Assembly (NCBI RefSeq): GCF_036226745.1 | Contig: NZ_CP109013.1 | Span: forward strand, 8,455,660-8,519,659 | Source of the DNA: Streptomyces sp. NBC_00683 | Lineage (GTDB): Bacteria > Actinomycetota > Actinomycetes > Streptomycetales > Streptomycetaceae | Reading direction: 5' to 3' | Length of the DNA: 64,000 bases | Shown here: piece after piece, positions 35,019-43,907 of the stretch | How the letters are laid out: the number at the start of each line of letters is the position of its first letter | Position numbering within the stretch: position 1 is the stretch's first letter | The notes under the pieces: model-generated | Database searches by the model: none | Seen by the model: only the letters and a program-made list of their open reading frames with translations | What the model was told of the DNA's origin: nothing | Made by a program: the position numbers and the translations under genes

Positions 35019-37372
35019 CAGGAGTTCTCCGTTGTCAAGGACAGCGCCTCGCCCGCGGCGTCCGCCCGGACCATCGAGCCGTCGGGGATATCGCCGGTGA
35101 GGAGGGCGCGGGCCAGGGGCTGGACGAGCAGGCGGTCGACCGCCTGCTCGAGGAAGCGGGCGCCGGCGCGGCGGTCGGTGCCGTGGCGCAGGAGCAGCGC
35201 GCGGCCGGCGGGGGTGAGGGTCAGGGTGACGGCGCGGGCGGCAAGCCGGGCATGAACCCGGTCCAGGAGCTTGTCGAGGACGGGGTGCAGATCAGCCTCG
35301 GACAGTGGGGAGAAGACGACGATCCGGCCCATCCGGCCCAGGAGTTCGGGACGCAAGTACTGGCGCAGGGCGTCGAAGACCCGCTGGTGCGCAGGGTCGG
35401 TAGACCCGGGCCCGGCGGAGGACGAGCCCTCCCGCCCGGCGGGCACAGACCCGTCGCCCCGGGGTGCGACACCGGCCGGCGACGCCCCTGCGAATCCGAA
35501 GTCACCGGCCCGCCGCGAAACCGCCCCCGACCCCAGATTCGACGTAAGGATCACCACCGCCTCCGAGAATTGCACCCGCCGCCCCCGCGAATCCGTCAGC
35601 TGACCCTCGTCGCAGATCTGCAGCAGCACGTCGAGGACCTCCGGATGCGCCTTCTCGACCTCGTCGAAGAGCACCACACTCTGCGGATGATCTCGGAGCG
35701 GGCCGCTCAGCTGCCGCTCGCGGTCATGCCCTATGTAGCCCGGCGGAGCGCCTAGCAGGCGCGAGATCGCATGCCGCTCCTTGTACTCGGACAGGTCGAT
35801 GCGCACCAGCCGCCGCTCGTCGGCGTAGAGGAACTCGGCCAGTGCCTTGGCCAGTTCCGTCTTCCCCGTGCCGGTCGGCCCCGCGAAGAGCAGCACCCCC
35901 ACCGGCCGCCGCGGATCGCCCAGCCCCGACCGCCCGGTGCGCACCGCCTCGGCCACAGCCCGCACGGCCTCGTCCTGCCCGACCACGCAGCGACGCAGCT
36001 GCTCCTCCATGGCCAGCAGCCGCTCCGCCTCCCCCCGTGCCACCTGCTGCAACGGCAGCAGGGCCCGTTCGGCAACGACCGCCGCCACCTCGTCCCGGCC
36101 GATCCGCAGCGCCGGCTCCGGCGCGGCGTCCGGGCTCAGCGTTCGGATACGGGCCGCAGCGCACGCCTGGTCGAGGGCGTCGATGGCCTTGTCCGGCAGC
36201 CGCTGATCGGGCAGGTGCCGGATGGTCAGATCCACGGCCGCCGCCACCGCCCCCGGCTCGATGCGCACGCCGTGGTGCGCGATGAACGATTCCGCGACGC
36301 CGGTGAGAATCGCCACCGCCTCGTCCCGGTCCGGCTCGTCGACCCAGACGACCTCGAAACGCCGCTGCAGCGCCGGGTCGTCCTCGATATCGCGACGGTA
36401 TTCGCCGGGCGTCGTGGCCCCGATGCACCGCAGCTCGCCCCGGGCCAGCGCGGGCTTGAGGATATTGGCGGCGTCGCTCACCCCGCGTCCGCCGACCCGC
36501 AGGACGGTGTGCAGTTCGTCGATGAAGAGGATCACTTCCGGCGCGGCCCGCGCCTCATCCAGCACCGCTTGCATCCGCTCTTCGAATTCCCCGCGGTATT
36601 TCGTGCCCGCCACCAGAGCCGACATCGACAGTTCAACGATCCGCGCCCCGGCCAGCTCGGCGGGCGCGCCGGGCGAGGCCAGCCGCTGGGCGAGGCCTTC
36701 GACGATGCCGGTCTTGCCGGTGCCGGCATGGCCGACGAGGACGGCGTTGGCCTTGCGCTGGCGGACAAGGATACGGGCGAGGGTGCGCAGTTCGGCGCCT
36801 CGGCCGATGAGCGCCGACAGTTTGCCCGCACGGGCCAGGGCACTCAAGTCCCGTCCGTATAGGTCGAGATGCGGAGTGTCGGGTGCCGCGGGGAAGAACA
36901 CCGCGGGCGCGTCGCTGATCCCGTACGACTTCAGCACGTTGCGTCCCATGGGCGTGAGCTCGTCGAGTACGGACCGCAGCAGATGTACGGCGTCGGCCTT
37001 CTCCGGGCCGGCCAGCTCCGTGGCGCGGCGGAAGGCCCGGCGCGCGGCACGACTCAGCTGGCGTTCGCCCCCAACTGCGCCGCCCTCGACGGCGAGGGCC
37101 TCGCGCAGACTCCGGCGCAGACGGCGCGGGCTGATCCCGGCCCGGGCGAAGCACTCCGTGACGCGCTGGGCGTCGGCTTCTATCGGCCGTCGCAGAGCTG
37201 GCTCCTGCTGACGGCGCGCGAGGATCTCCGGCAAGTCAGGACGGCACAACGTGCCTATCCTCACCAGCAGATGATCGGGCTCCACTTCGGCCGCCCGGCC
37301 GGAACGCGCCTCGACAAGGGCCCGGGCCAGCACGAACAGCGCGCTGTCGGCGTAGCTGGCGTCCCCGCTCAC
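35018..37372 (-). CDS. Clp-type AAA+ ATPase with two AAA modules
   Basis: The 784-residue protein has a Clp-N-like helical start (1-150), AAA-1 with Walker A GHAGTGKT (214-221) and Walker B ILFIDELH (281-288), and AAA-2 with Walker A GPTGTGKTE (498-506) and Walker B VVLFDEVE (566-573). It has a typical ClpA/ClpC-like order but no long ClpB coiled-coil insert. Such ATPases unfold or remodel proteins. No ClpP gene is near. It overlaps the preceding WD40 fragment by four bases and the following kinase by one base. Start MSGDASYADSALF. Confidence 0.85.
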   Translation of the reverse strand: MSGDASYADSALFVLARALVEARSGRAAEVEPDHLLVRIGTLCRPDLPEILARRQQEPALRRPIEADAQRVTECFARAGISPRRLRRSLREALAVEGGAVGGERQLSRAARRAFRRATELAGPEKADAVHLLRSVLDELTPMGRNVLKSYGISDAPAVFFPAAPDTPHLDLYGRDLSALARAGKLSALIGRGAELRTLARILVRQRKANAVLVGHAGTGKTGIVEGLAQRLASPGAPAELAGARIVELSMSALVAGTKYRGEFEERMQAVLDEARAAPEVILFIDELHTVLRVGGRGVSDAANILKPALARGELRCIGATTPGEYRRDIEDDPALQRRFEVVWVDEPDRDEAVAILTGVAESFIAHHGVRIEPGAVAAAVDLTIRHLPDQRLPDKAIDALDQACAAARIRTLSPDAAPEPALRIGRDEVAAVVAERALLPLQQVARGEAERLLAMEEQLRRCVVGQDEAVRAVAEAVRTGRSGLGDPRRPVGVLLFAGPTGTGKTELAKALAEFLYADERRLVRIDLSEYKERHAISRLLGAPPGYIGHDRERQLSGPLRDHPQSVVLFDEVEKAHPEVLDVLLQICDEGQLTDSRGRRVQFSEAVVILTSNLGSGAVSRRAGDFGFAGASPAGVAPRGDGSVPAGREGSSSAGPGSTDPAHQRVFDALRQYLRPELLGRMGRIVVFSPLSEADLHPVLDKLLDRVHARLAARAVTLTLTPAGRALLLRHGTDRRAGARFLEQAVDRLLVQPLARALLTGDIPDGSMVRADAAGEALSLTTENS

Positions 37373-37670
37373 GGCGCACCGCCATCGCTTGCGACCATCA
37401 GTTCCCAGTCCAGGTCCCGCATCAGCACGCTGCCGTCCGCGCCGCCCGACAGCAGGTAGCGGTCGTCCGGCGTCAGCGTCAGCACGTAGATGTCCTCCTT
37501 ATGCCCTTCCCACGTCCGGACGTGCCGTCCAGCGGCGGTCTCCCAGACATGCACGCCCCCTTCGGTATCCCCGCAAACGCGAACAGCCCATCCGAGTTCA
37601 GCCGCGCCGTCCACACCGCGTCCTCGTCGTCCCGCTCCTTACCGAGCCCCCGGACGAACTCCCCGGTCAC
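37369..37670 (-). pseudogene. WD40-repeat fragment, frameshifted
   Basis: GTG 37670 begins MTGEFVRGLGKERDDEDAVW and reads to LFAFAG. A one-base shift at ~37570 then continues as DTEGGVHVWETAAGRHVRTW, DRYLLSGGADGSVLMRDLD, to a stop at 37369. This is a two-blade WD40 piece ending with the LDWEL motif common in this family, without the rest of a propeller. It sits between the WD40 kinase and Clp genes and overlaps the Clp start. It is likely a remnant, or a small frame-shifted adapter. Confidence 0.6.
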
Positions 37671-37694
37671 GCGTCCGTCACCCCGGCATCAGGC

Positions 37695-40600
37695 TTACAT
37701 GAACGGGTCGAGATCGTCGTAGTCGAAGGCGTGATCGGTGTGCGGCCGGTAGTCGTTTCCACGTACGTGGCGGAGGAAGTCCTGGGGAATTTCCAGTTGG
37801 TGATTCTCGAAGTAGTGGATCGAGTCGGTTCGCCAGACCCACACTCCGTCCGTATGCAAGGACGGCCCGCCAGGGATGTACTCCTTCTGGTCGAGCAGGT
37901 CGAGGATGCCCGACATGTAGTCCATCGCCGCGAACTTTTCGGTCTTCATGTATGCGATGACCTGGGCCCGGTCCTTGAGCACGTGCCCCGTACGGGCTTC
38001 ATGGATGGAGGGGAGGTGCTGCAGCCACCCTTCGTACATCTGCCGGTACAGCCCGACCGGCTTCAGCTTCGTGTTCGCCCGCTCCGGTTCAGGGTTCGCG
38101 GTGACGGTGCGCAGGGCCTCGCGTGCATCCCTTCGGGAGGGTGCCGCGGGGGCGGTCGCCAGGCGGTGGAGCTGGGCACGTACGCCGTCGGGCCGCAACC
38201 AGCCGTAGCCAGCGTCGCGCAGACGGCCGAGCAGGGTGTCCACATCGCGGTCGGTCAACGGTGTCGGGTGCCAGGCGAGGAAGGTCTCCACGTGCGACAA
38301 CGCGGCGTCGTCCCAGTCAGCCGGTTCGCGTGCGGCCAGTTCCCAGTCGAGTTCCCAGAGCTGAACGGTGCCGTCCTGATCGCCGGAGAGGGCGAAACGG
38401 CCGTCGGGCGTCAAGGCGACGCTGGACACACTTGTCCGGTGACCTTCGAGGACGCGAATGCAGCGTCCACTCTCCACATCCCAGACGCGGACGAGGGAAT
38501 CGCTGTGGCCGGACACCGCGAAACGGCCGTCCACGCTGAGCTGGACGGCGTTCGCCCGGCCCCCCTGCTCGTCGAATACCCGCACGCATCGTCCGCTCGC
38601 CGTGTCCCACAGCCGGATGGTCCGCTCGCTGGAGAGTACGGTTCGTTGATCAGCACTCAGGCACACTGATGTCAGCTGCTCGGCGTGCCCCCGCAAGGTC
38701 AGCAGGCCCTGTCCGCTGTCCAGGTCCCACAACTGTACGGAATTGGCGGCGTATCCGTGGTGGGCGACGAGGCGCTCGCCATCCGTGGCTCCGGCCGTGT
38801 CCGCCTGTCCGCGCTCGGCCACCAGCGTCATCGGCAGTCGGCCGCTCTCGAGGTCCCAGAAACGGATCATGTTCCCCGATGCGCCGACCAGGGCCGAGCG
38901 GCCGTCGGGGCTGAACCGCATCCACAAAACCCCGTGGCGGTGCCCGTCCAGGACACGCAGGCACTCGCCGTCATCGGCGCGCCACAGCCGTACGGTGCCG
39001 TCCTGGCATCCGGACAGCACATACCGCCCGTCGGCGCTCAGCCGGACCGACTGGACATTGTGGTGGGAGCGACCGCCGAGGACGCGGATGCACGCTCCGC
39101 TTTCGAGGTCCCACAGTCTTGCCGTCCCGTCGCTGCCGGCGGTCACGGCGATCCGGCCGTCCCCGGACACGTCGACCGAGTTGAGGTGGCGGTCATGGGC
39201 ACGAAGCGTCCTGACCCGCCAAGCGGACCGCAGGGCTACGCGGACCGTTGAGCGACCCAGGGCCCGCCATGCGGACAGGAGTTCGGGATCTCTTTCGAAT
39301 CCGGGGGTGTTCCTTGCCTGCGTGAGCAGATCGAGTGCGTGCACGTACCGGCTGGACGCGCGTGCCTGCTCCGCCTCCGATGCCAGATCCGCCACCTGGG
39401 CCCTCAGCCGGCTCACCTCGCCGTGCGCCCGCGGCCGGCTCGGCAGCAGCACGCTGGAGTGCCTTCCCGGCAGTTCCCAGGTGCGGTGGCTATCCCCTTC
39501 CACGGAGACCGCGTGCCGTCCGTCCGGGCTCAGCGTGACCGCGAGCGGCTCGCTCTCCAGACCCTCGAAGGTCCGCAGGCAGCGGCCGGTTTCCAGCTCC
39601 CAGAAGCGGATGCTCTTGTCCCGTCCGCCGCTGACCGCATGCCGGCCGTCGGTACTCAGCGACACCGCCGACGCTGTCGTGGAGTGTCCGCTGAGCGTGC
39701 GCACGCACGTGCCGCTGTCGATGTCCCAGACCTGGATCTTCCCGTCGGAACCGCTCGTGATGGCTGACGCGCCGTCCGGGCTGATGCCCATCGGCTCGGA
39801 GAATCCGGAGCCGCGCAGAACATGCCGGAGCCGTCCGGCGGACAGGTCCCACAGCCGCACCGTGGCACCCTCGGTTCCGCCCAGGCCCCCGGACGCCAGT
39901 GCCCAGCGCGCGTCATCGCTCACCACGAGCGTTCGCCCGTGCTCCTCCGGGCCTTCGAGAGCGGTTCGGCCTTGGCCGGAGTGGAATTCCCAGGAAAAGA
40001 TCTTCCCGTAGGACGTTGCGCACAGTGCCAGACTGGCGTCGCCACTCAAGCGCACCTGGCGGATCGCGCCCAGGGTGGGCCGCCCCTCCAGGAAAGGGAT
40101 GGTTGCGCGGCCCAGGCAGCGACCCTCGGCCAGGTCCCAGAACCCCACGACCTCGTCAGCGCCTCCGGAGAGGGCGAAACGCCCGTCCGCGCTCACGTCG
40201 ACGTAGCGGATCTCGCGTTCGTGCCCTTCGATGGCCACCAGACACTTCCCGCTCCGGATGTCCCACAGCCGCAGCATGCCGTCACGGCCCCCGACGAACG
40301 CGAACCGCAGGTCGGGAGTGAGCCGTAGCGCGGTCCGATAGGCGGGCGGCTGAGCGACCCACGGCAGGTCGCGCCGGTCGACGCAGCCGGCCCCGGTGAG
40401 GTCTCCTGAACGCAGGGTGCGTACTGCATCCTGGACCTCGGGCTCTGCCGGCTGCTCGCGTACGAGCCGGTCGGCCAGCGCGCGCGCCTCGTCGAGGTCG
40501 GCGCGTTCCAGCTGCACCTGGACGAGGGCGTGTCGTGCCTGCCACGTGTCGCCGGTGTCGGCGCGGACCGCTTCGATGTCGGCCAGGAGTCCCACATCGC

Positions 40601-41735
40601 TGATCTCGCCGCGCCGCCACCGCCACATGCCGGCGTTGTAGGTGGCCCGCACGTGCCGCGGATCCGCCTTCAGCGCTGCCGTGAACGCCTCCTCCGCCTG
40701 GGCGGGTCTGCCCAGGTCGACCAGCGACAGCGCGCGGTTGTTCCATTCGTCCGCCCGCAGATCGGCCGCCGCCGGCTGGACGCGGGGGTACGAGCGTCCC
40801 GCAACGTCCCGATACATGCCCGCCAAGGAGCCGGCGACTTCGGCCATCGTCCGGGGTCGTCGGGCCGGGTCCGCCTCCAAGCACCGCTCGAGCAAGTCGG
40901 CCACAGCATCCGGGGCATGCGGCAGTCCGTCTTCTTCCGGCCCGCCGGCGCGATAGGCGGTGAGCACCTCACCGGCGACGGAGCCGATCATCCAGTTGAC
41001 TCCGCCGGTGAACATCTCTAAGACCGACACCGCGAAGCTGTAGATGTCGCTGCGCCGTCCCAGAGCTTTCCCGGCCAGTTGCTCGGGCGAGGCATAAGCA
41101 CGAGTCATCCCGCCGGTGGGCACCATCACGGTCCTGTCCGACGGCCTGTCGCCTTCGAGCCGTGTCCCCGCGGTCGCACGCGCCCGCGCCAGCCCGAAGT
41201 CGGTGACCTTGGCTGCGAGGTCCTGCGGGCCGTGACCATCGAGCAGGACGTTGTCCGGCTTCACATCCTGGTGGACCAGTCCCCGGTCATGGGCATGCGC
41301 CAGCCCCCAGGCGACCTGGATCGCCACGTCCATGATCCGGGCCAGCGCCTCCTGGCGCCCCCCTTGATAGAGCCGCCGGTCGTCGATCCACTCGCGCAGG
41401 CTCCCGCCGGGGACGTACTCGGCGAACACCCGGGGAATGCCGCCCATCGTGCGCACGTAGTAGCAACTGCAGACGTTCGGATGCAGCCCCAGGGACACCC
41501 ACGTCTCCGCCTCATCGACGAACCGCTCGCGGTCGACCGCGCTCGTGAACAGCTCCGGGCGCGGGCACTTCACCGCCAGGTCGATCCCCCACGCGAGATG
41601 CCGGACCCGGTAGACCAACCCCATCCCGCCGCGCTCGTGCACCAGGGAGACCTTGTACCGTCCATCGATGACGTCGCCGACGCGCCACACCGCCGGCATC
41701 TCGAATGCCTCGTCCAAAGCCACCCCCGACACCAC
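37695..41735 (-). CDS. Ser/Thr protein kinase-TPR-double WD40 propeller protein, 1346 aa
   Basis: The order is: kinase domain (~20-310; GGMGLVYRV, Lys56, HQDVKPDN at 155, DFG 179-181), TPR-like helices (~328-440; AEEAFTAALKADPRHV), first WD40 propeller (~460-760), a helical spacer (~765-830), second WD40 propeller (~835-1160; repeated GDGRIAVTAGSDGTARLWD), then a ~185-residue C-terminal region with GYGWLRPDGVRAQL and HTDGVWVWRTDSIHYF. HRD is changed to HQD. The C-terminus is shared with the decayed paralogue at 41898-42123. It is likely a sensor kinase that signals to the FHA kinase or Clp ATPase; that link is inferred from gene order only. Confidence 0.85.
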   Translation of the reverse strand: MVSGVALDEAFEMPAVWRVGDVIDGRYKVSLVHERGGMGLVYRVRHLAWGIDLAVKCPRPELFTSAVDRERFVDEAETWVSLGLHPNVCSCYYVRTMGGIPRVFAEYVPGGSLREWIDDRRLYQGGRQEALARIMDVAIQVAWGLAHAHDRGLVHQDVKPDNVLLDGHGPQDLAAKVTDFGLARARATAGTRLEGDRPSDRTVMVPTGGMTRAYASPEQLAGKALGRRSDIYSFAVSVLEMFTGGVNWMIGSVAGEVLTAYRAGGPEEDGLPHAPDAVADLLERCLEADPARRPRTMAEVAGSLAGMYRDVAGRSYPRVQPAAADLRADEWNNRALSLVDLGRPAQAEEAFTAALKADPRHVRATYNAGMWRWRRGEISDVGLLADIEAVRADTGDTWQARHALVQVQLERADLDEARALADRLVREQPAEPEVQDAVRTLRSGDLTGAGCVDRRDLPWVAQPPAYRTALRLTPDLRFAFVGGRDGMLRLWDIRSGKCLVAIEGHEREIRYVDVSADGRFALSGGADEVVGFWDLAEGRCLGRATIPFLEGRPTLGAIRQVRLSGDASLALCATSYGKIFSWEFHSGQGRTALEGPEEHGRTLVVSDDARWALASGGLGGTEGATVRLWDLSAGRLRHVLRGSGFSEPMGISPDGASAITSGSDGKIQVWDIDSGTCVRTLSGHSTTASAVSLSTDGRHAVSGGRDKSIRFWELETGRCLRTFEGLESEPLAVTLSPDGRHAVSVEGDSHRTWELPGRHSSVLLPSRPRAHGEVSRLRAQVADLASEAEQARASSRYVHALDLLTQARNTPGFERDPELLSAWRALGRSTVRVALRSAWRVRTLRAHDRHLNSVDVSGDGRIAVTAGSDGTARLWDLESGACIRVLGGRSHHNVQSVRLSADGRYVLSGCQDGTVRLWRADDGECLRVLDGHRHGVLWMRFSPDGRSALVGASGNMIRFWDLESGRLPMTLVAERGQADTAGATDGERLVAHHGYAANSVQLWDLDSGQGLLTLRGHAEQLTSVCLSADQRTVLSSERTIRLWDTASGRCVRVFDEQGGRANAVQLSVDGRFAVSGHSDSLVRVWDVESGRCIRVLEGHRTSVSSVALTPDGRFALSGDQDGTVQLWELDWELAAREPADWDDAALSHVETFLAWHPTPLTDRDVDTLLGRLRDAGYGWLRPDGVRAQLHRLATAPAAPSRRDAREALRTVTANPEPERANTKLKPVGLYRQMYEGWLQHLPSIHEARTGHVLKDRAQVIAYMKTEKFAAMDYMSGILDLLDQKEYIPGGPSLHTDGVWVWRTDSIHYFENHQLEIPQDFLRHVRGNDYRPHTDHAFDYDDLDPFM

Positions 41736-41897
41736 CCATGATCATCGACGATCGCCCACTATAGAGCAGGCCCATGAACTCCCCCGTGGCGGACGATGGC
41801 TCCCATCCAACCTGACGGGGCTGCTCCTTGAGGGCCGGATAGATGACATCGGCCCTGGACGCGCGGGCGACCACGGGACGGTGCGCCCCGTGCGACA

Positions 41898-42123
41898 TGT
41901 CATGTGGCCGAGTCGGCTCCGAATGCCTTCGGGGCGCAGCCAGCCGTATCCGGCGTGCTGGAGGAGCTGGAGCAGCTCGTCCCAGGTAGGGGGCCGCGCC
42001 CTGGTCCCAGTCGGCCGGCTCGCGGGTACCGAGTTCCCAGTCCAGCTCCCATCGCCGGATGGTCCCCTCACCGGTGCCGGTGAGTACGAAGCGGCCGTCG
42101 CGGGACAGGGCGAGGGATTGCCC
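41898..42123 (-). pseudogene. 3' remnant of a paralogous WD40 gene
   Basis: The frame GQSLALSRDGRFVLTGTGEG and WELDWELGTREPADWD is the last blade and tail of a WD40 protein; in another frame it ends with HAGYGWLRPEGIRSRLGHM. The order matches the C-terminus of the 1346-residue protein just downstream (WELDWELAAREPADWD and DAGYGWLRPDGVRAQL). The 5' part is replaced at 42123 by an IS5 fragment. Confidence 0.65.
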
Positions 42124-42302
42124 CCGGACCCGGAACCGTATGCCGTCGACCAGCTGCCGCTGGGGCCAGACGGGCGGCCGTCCCGCCTTCGTCCCCCTCG
42201 GCAACAACGGCTCCAGCACCGACCACTGTTCATCCGTGAGATCTCCCCGCGCCATGAACCACAATCATCCATCGCTCAAGATCCACTTTCGATACGCGGC
42301 CT
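42118..42302 (-). mobile_element. IS5-family left end and N-terminal fragment
   Basis: The end region around 42302 (GGCCGCGTATCGAAAGTGGA on the minus strand) precedes a start at 42255 (MARGDLTDEQWSVLEPLLP) that runs through GRPPVWPQRQLVDGIRF to about 42124. This is the N-terminal 45 residues of an IS5 transposase. The break inside it joins the WD40 remnant. Confidence 0.65.
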
Positions 42303-42485
42303 AGTTGCGCGCTCCACCGGTGGCCGCCCGTAATCCCTTTGACGTGTTGTCAGGCGCGCTGTCAGCAAAATAATTTCGCACTCGCGATGAGAACAACACG
42401 CGCTTCGTGCGTATCCAAGGGCGGACGCGTCCCCCCGGGTGCAACACCAGCAACCGGCTCCGTACCCCCTACAGGAGGCGACGAG

Positions 42486-43805
42486 TTGAGTCACAGGCGA
42501 ATAACCAAGCGGAAGGCCGTTCTGGCGGGAGCCGCAGCGGTCGGCATTGCCGCGGCCGCCATCCTGCTCCCCCAGGCGTACGCCGGGCAGGACGGCGCCC
42601 GGTCCGGCGCGATGGCGCCCCGGACCATGAGCGCGGCTTCCGCCTCGGAGCTCCTCCAGCAGCTCGTAAGGCAGCTCGGCGACTCCTACGGCGGTGCGTA
42701 CTACGACGCCGGCAAGCAGCAGCTCGTCGTGAACGTCGTGGGCGACGACAACGACATCAACGTGCAGGTCAAGAAGGCCGGCGCGGTGCCGAGAAGCGTC
42801 CAGAACAGCGCCGTGAAGCTGACCGCGGCCAAGGACACGCTGTCCCGGAAGGCCACCGTCCCGGGTACCTCCTGGGCACTGGACCCGAGGACCAACCAGG
42901 TCCTCGTCACGGCCGACCGCACAGTGGCCGGTGAGCGCTGGGACAAGCTCGAATCGGCGGTGGCGGATCTCGGGCCCGGCGTGGCCCGGATCAAGAGGTC
43001 CACAGGCGAGTTCAGGACCTTCGCCGAAGGCGGCGACGCCATCTTCGGCGGTGGCGCACGCTGCTCACTCGGCTTCAACGTGACCACCCAGGACGGCAGT
43101 CCGGGCTTCCTGACCGCGGGCCACTGCGGCGTCGCGGCCGAGCAGTGGTCGGAGGAGGCCGGCGGCCAGCCGATCGGCACGGTCCAGGAAGCGGTGTTCC
43201 CCGGCGAGGGCGACTTCGCACTCGTGACGTACGACGACCCCGGGACCGAAGCCCCGAGCGCGGTGGACACCGGCGACGGACAGACGGTCGCGATCACCCA
43301 GGCGGCCGACGCGGCGGTGGGCCAGGACGTCATCCGGATGGGCAGCACGACCGGCCTGAACGACGGCCAGGTCACTGGCCTCGACGCCACGGTGAATTAC
43401 CCCGAAGGCACGGTGTCCGGTCTGATCCAGACCAACGTGTGTGCCGAACCGGGCGACAGCGGTGGAGCACTCTTCACTGCGGACGGCACTGCGGTCGGCC
43501 TCACGTCGGGCGGCAGCGGTGACTGCACTGGGGGCGGCGAGACGTTCTTCCAGCCGGTCACCACCGCTCTCGAAGCCGTCGGTGCCCAGATCGGCGACGG
43601 CAACGGTGCCGGCGACGGCGCGGACAACGGCGGCGCCGGTGACGACAGCGGCGCGGGCGGAGCGGAGGACGGCGGCGCGGGTGCCGACGGCGGCGCGGAC
43701 GACAATGGCGGCGGCGACGCCGGTGCTGACGGCCGCGATGAGGTCGGCGGCAACGACACAGGTGGTGACGCGACCGGCGACGGCGACAGCGCCCAGGTGA
43801 ACTGA
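42486..43805 (+). CDS. Streptogrisin-like secreted serine protease with acidic tail
   Basis: Start TTG 42486 is fixed by AGGAGG at 42474. The 439-residue preproprotein has a signal peptide (KAVLAGAAAVGIAAAAILLP), an alpha-lytic-type propeptide, a mature chymotrypsin fold starting near DAIFGGGARCSLGFNVT (~184), and triad residues His213 (TAGHCG), Asp243 (GDFALV) and Ser325 (GDSGGALF). It ends with a ~65-residue Asp/Gly-rich tail that may bind calcium or tether to the cell wall. It is probably exported by Sec. A terminator follows at 43836. Confidence 0.9.
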   Translation: MSHRRITKRKAVLAGAAAVGIAAAAILLPQAYAGQDGARSGAMAPRTMSAASASELLQQLVRQLGDSYGGAYYDAGKQQLVVNVVGDDNDINVQVKKAGAVPRSVQNSAVKLTAAKDTLSRKATVPGTSWALDPRTNQVLVTADRTVAGERWDKLESAVADLGPGVARIKRSTGEFRTFAEGGDAIFGGGARCSLGFNVTTQDGSPGFLTAGHCGVAAEQWSEEAGGQPIGTVQEAVFPGEGDFALVTYDDPGTEAPSAVDTGDGQTVAITQAADAAVGQDVIRMGSTTGLNDGQVTGLDATVNYPEGTVSGLIQTNVCAEPGDSGGALFTADGTAVGLTSGGSGDCTGGGETFFQPVTTALEAVGAQIGDGNGAGDGADNGGAGDDSGAGGAEDGGAGADGGADDNGGGDAGADGRDEVGGNDTGGDATGDGDSAQVN

Positions 43806-43835
43806 GGCAGCGCCCCGGCGGGCGACCGGGCGGTG

Positions 43836-43875
43836 GACGAGCCCCGAGCACCGGCGGATGCTCTCGGGGCTCGTC
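43836..43875 (+). terminator. Intrinsic hairpin terminator
   Basis: A 13-bp perfect stem (GACGAGCCCCGAG / CTCGGGGCTCGTC) with a 14-base loop lies 30 bases past the protease stop. It can serve both the protease and the convergent pseudogene. Confidence 0.75.
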
Positions 43876-43907
43876 GGTGTCACGGTCACGCGCACAGCCC
43901 CACCCCG

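Noticed and set aside
35771..36862. Long plus-strand frames opposite the Clp and kinase genes (also 34110-35255, 37389-38669, 38743-40011)
   Set aside because: They lie opposite genes with complete catalytic motifs and have no recognised domain; they are frame shadows.
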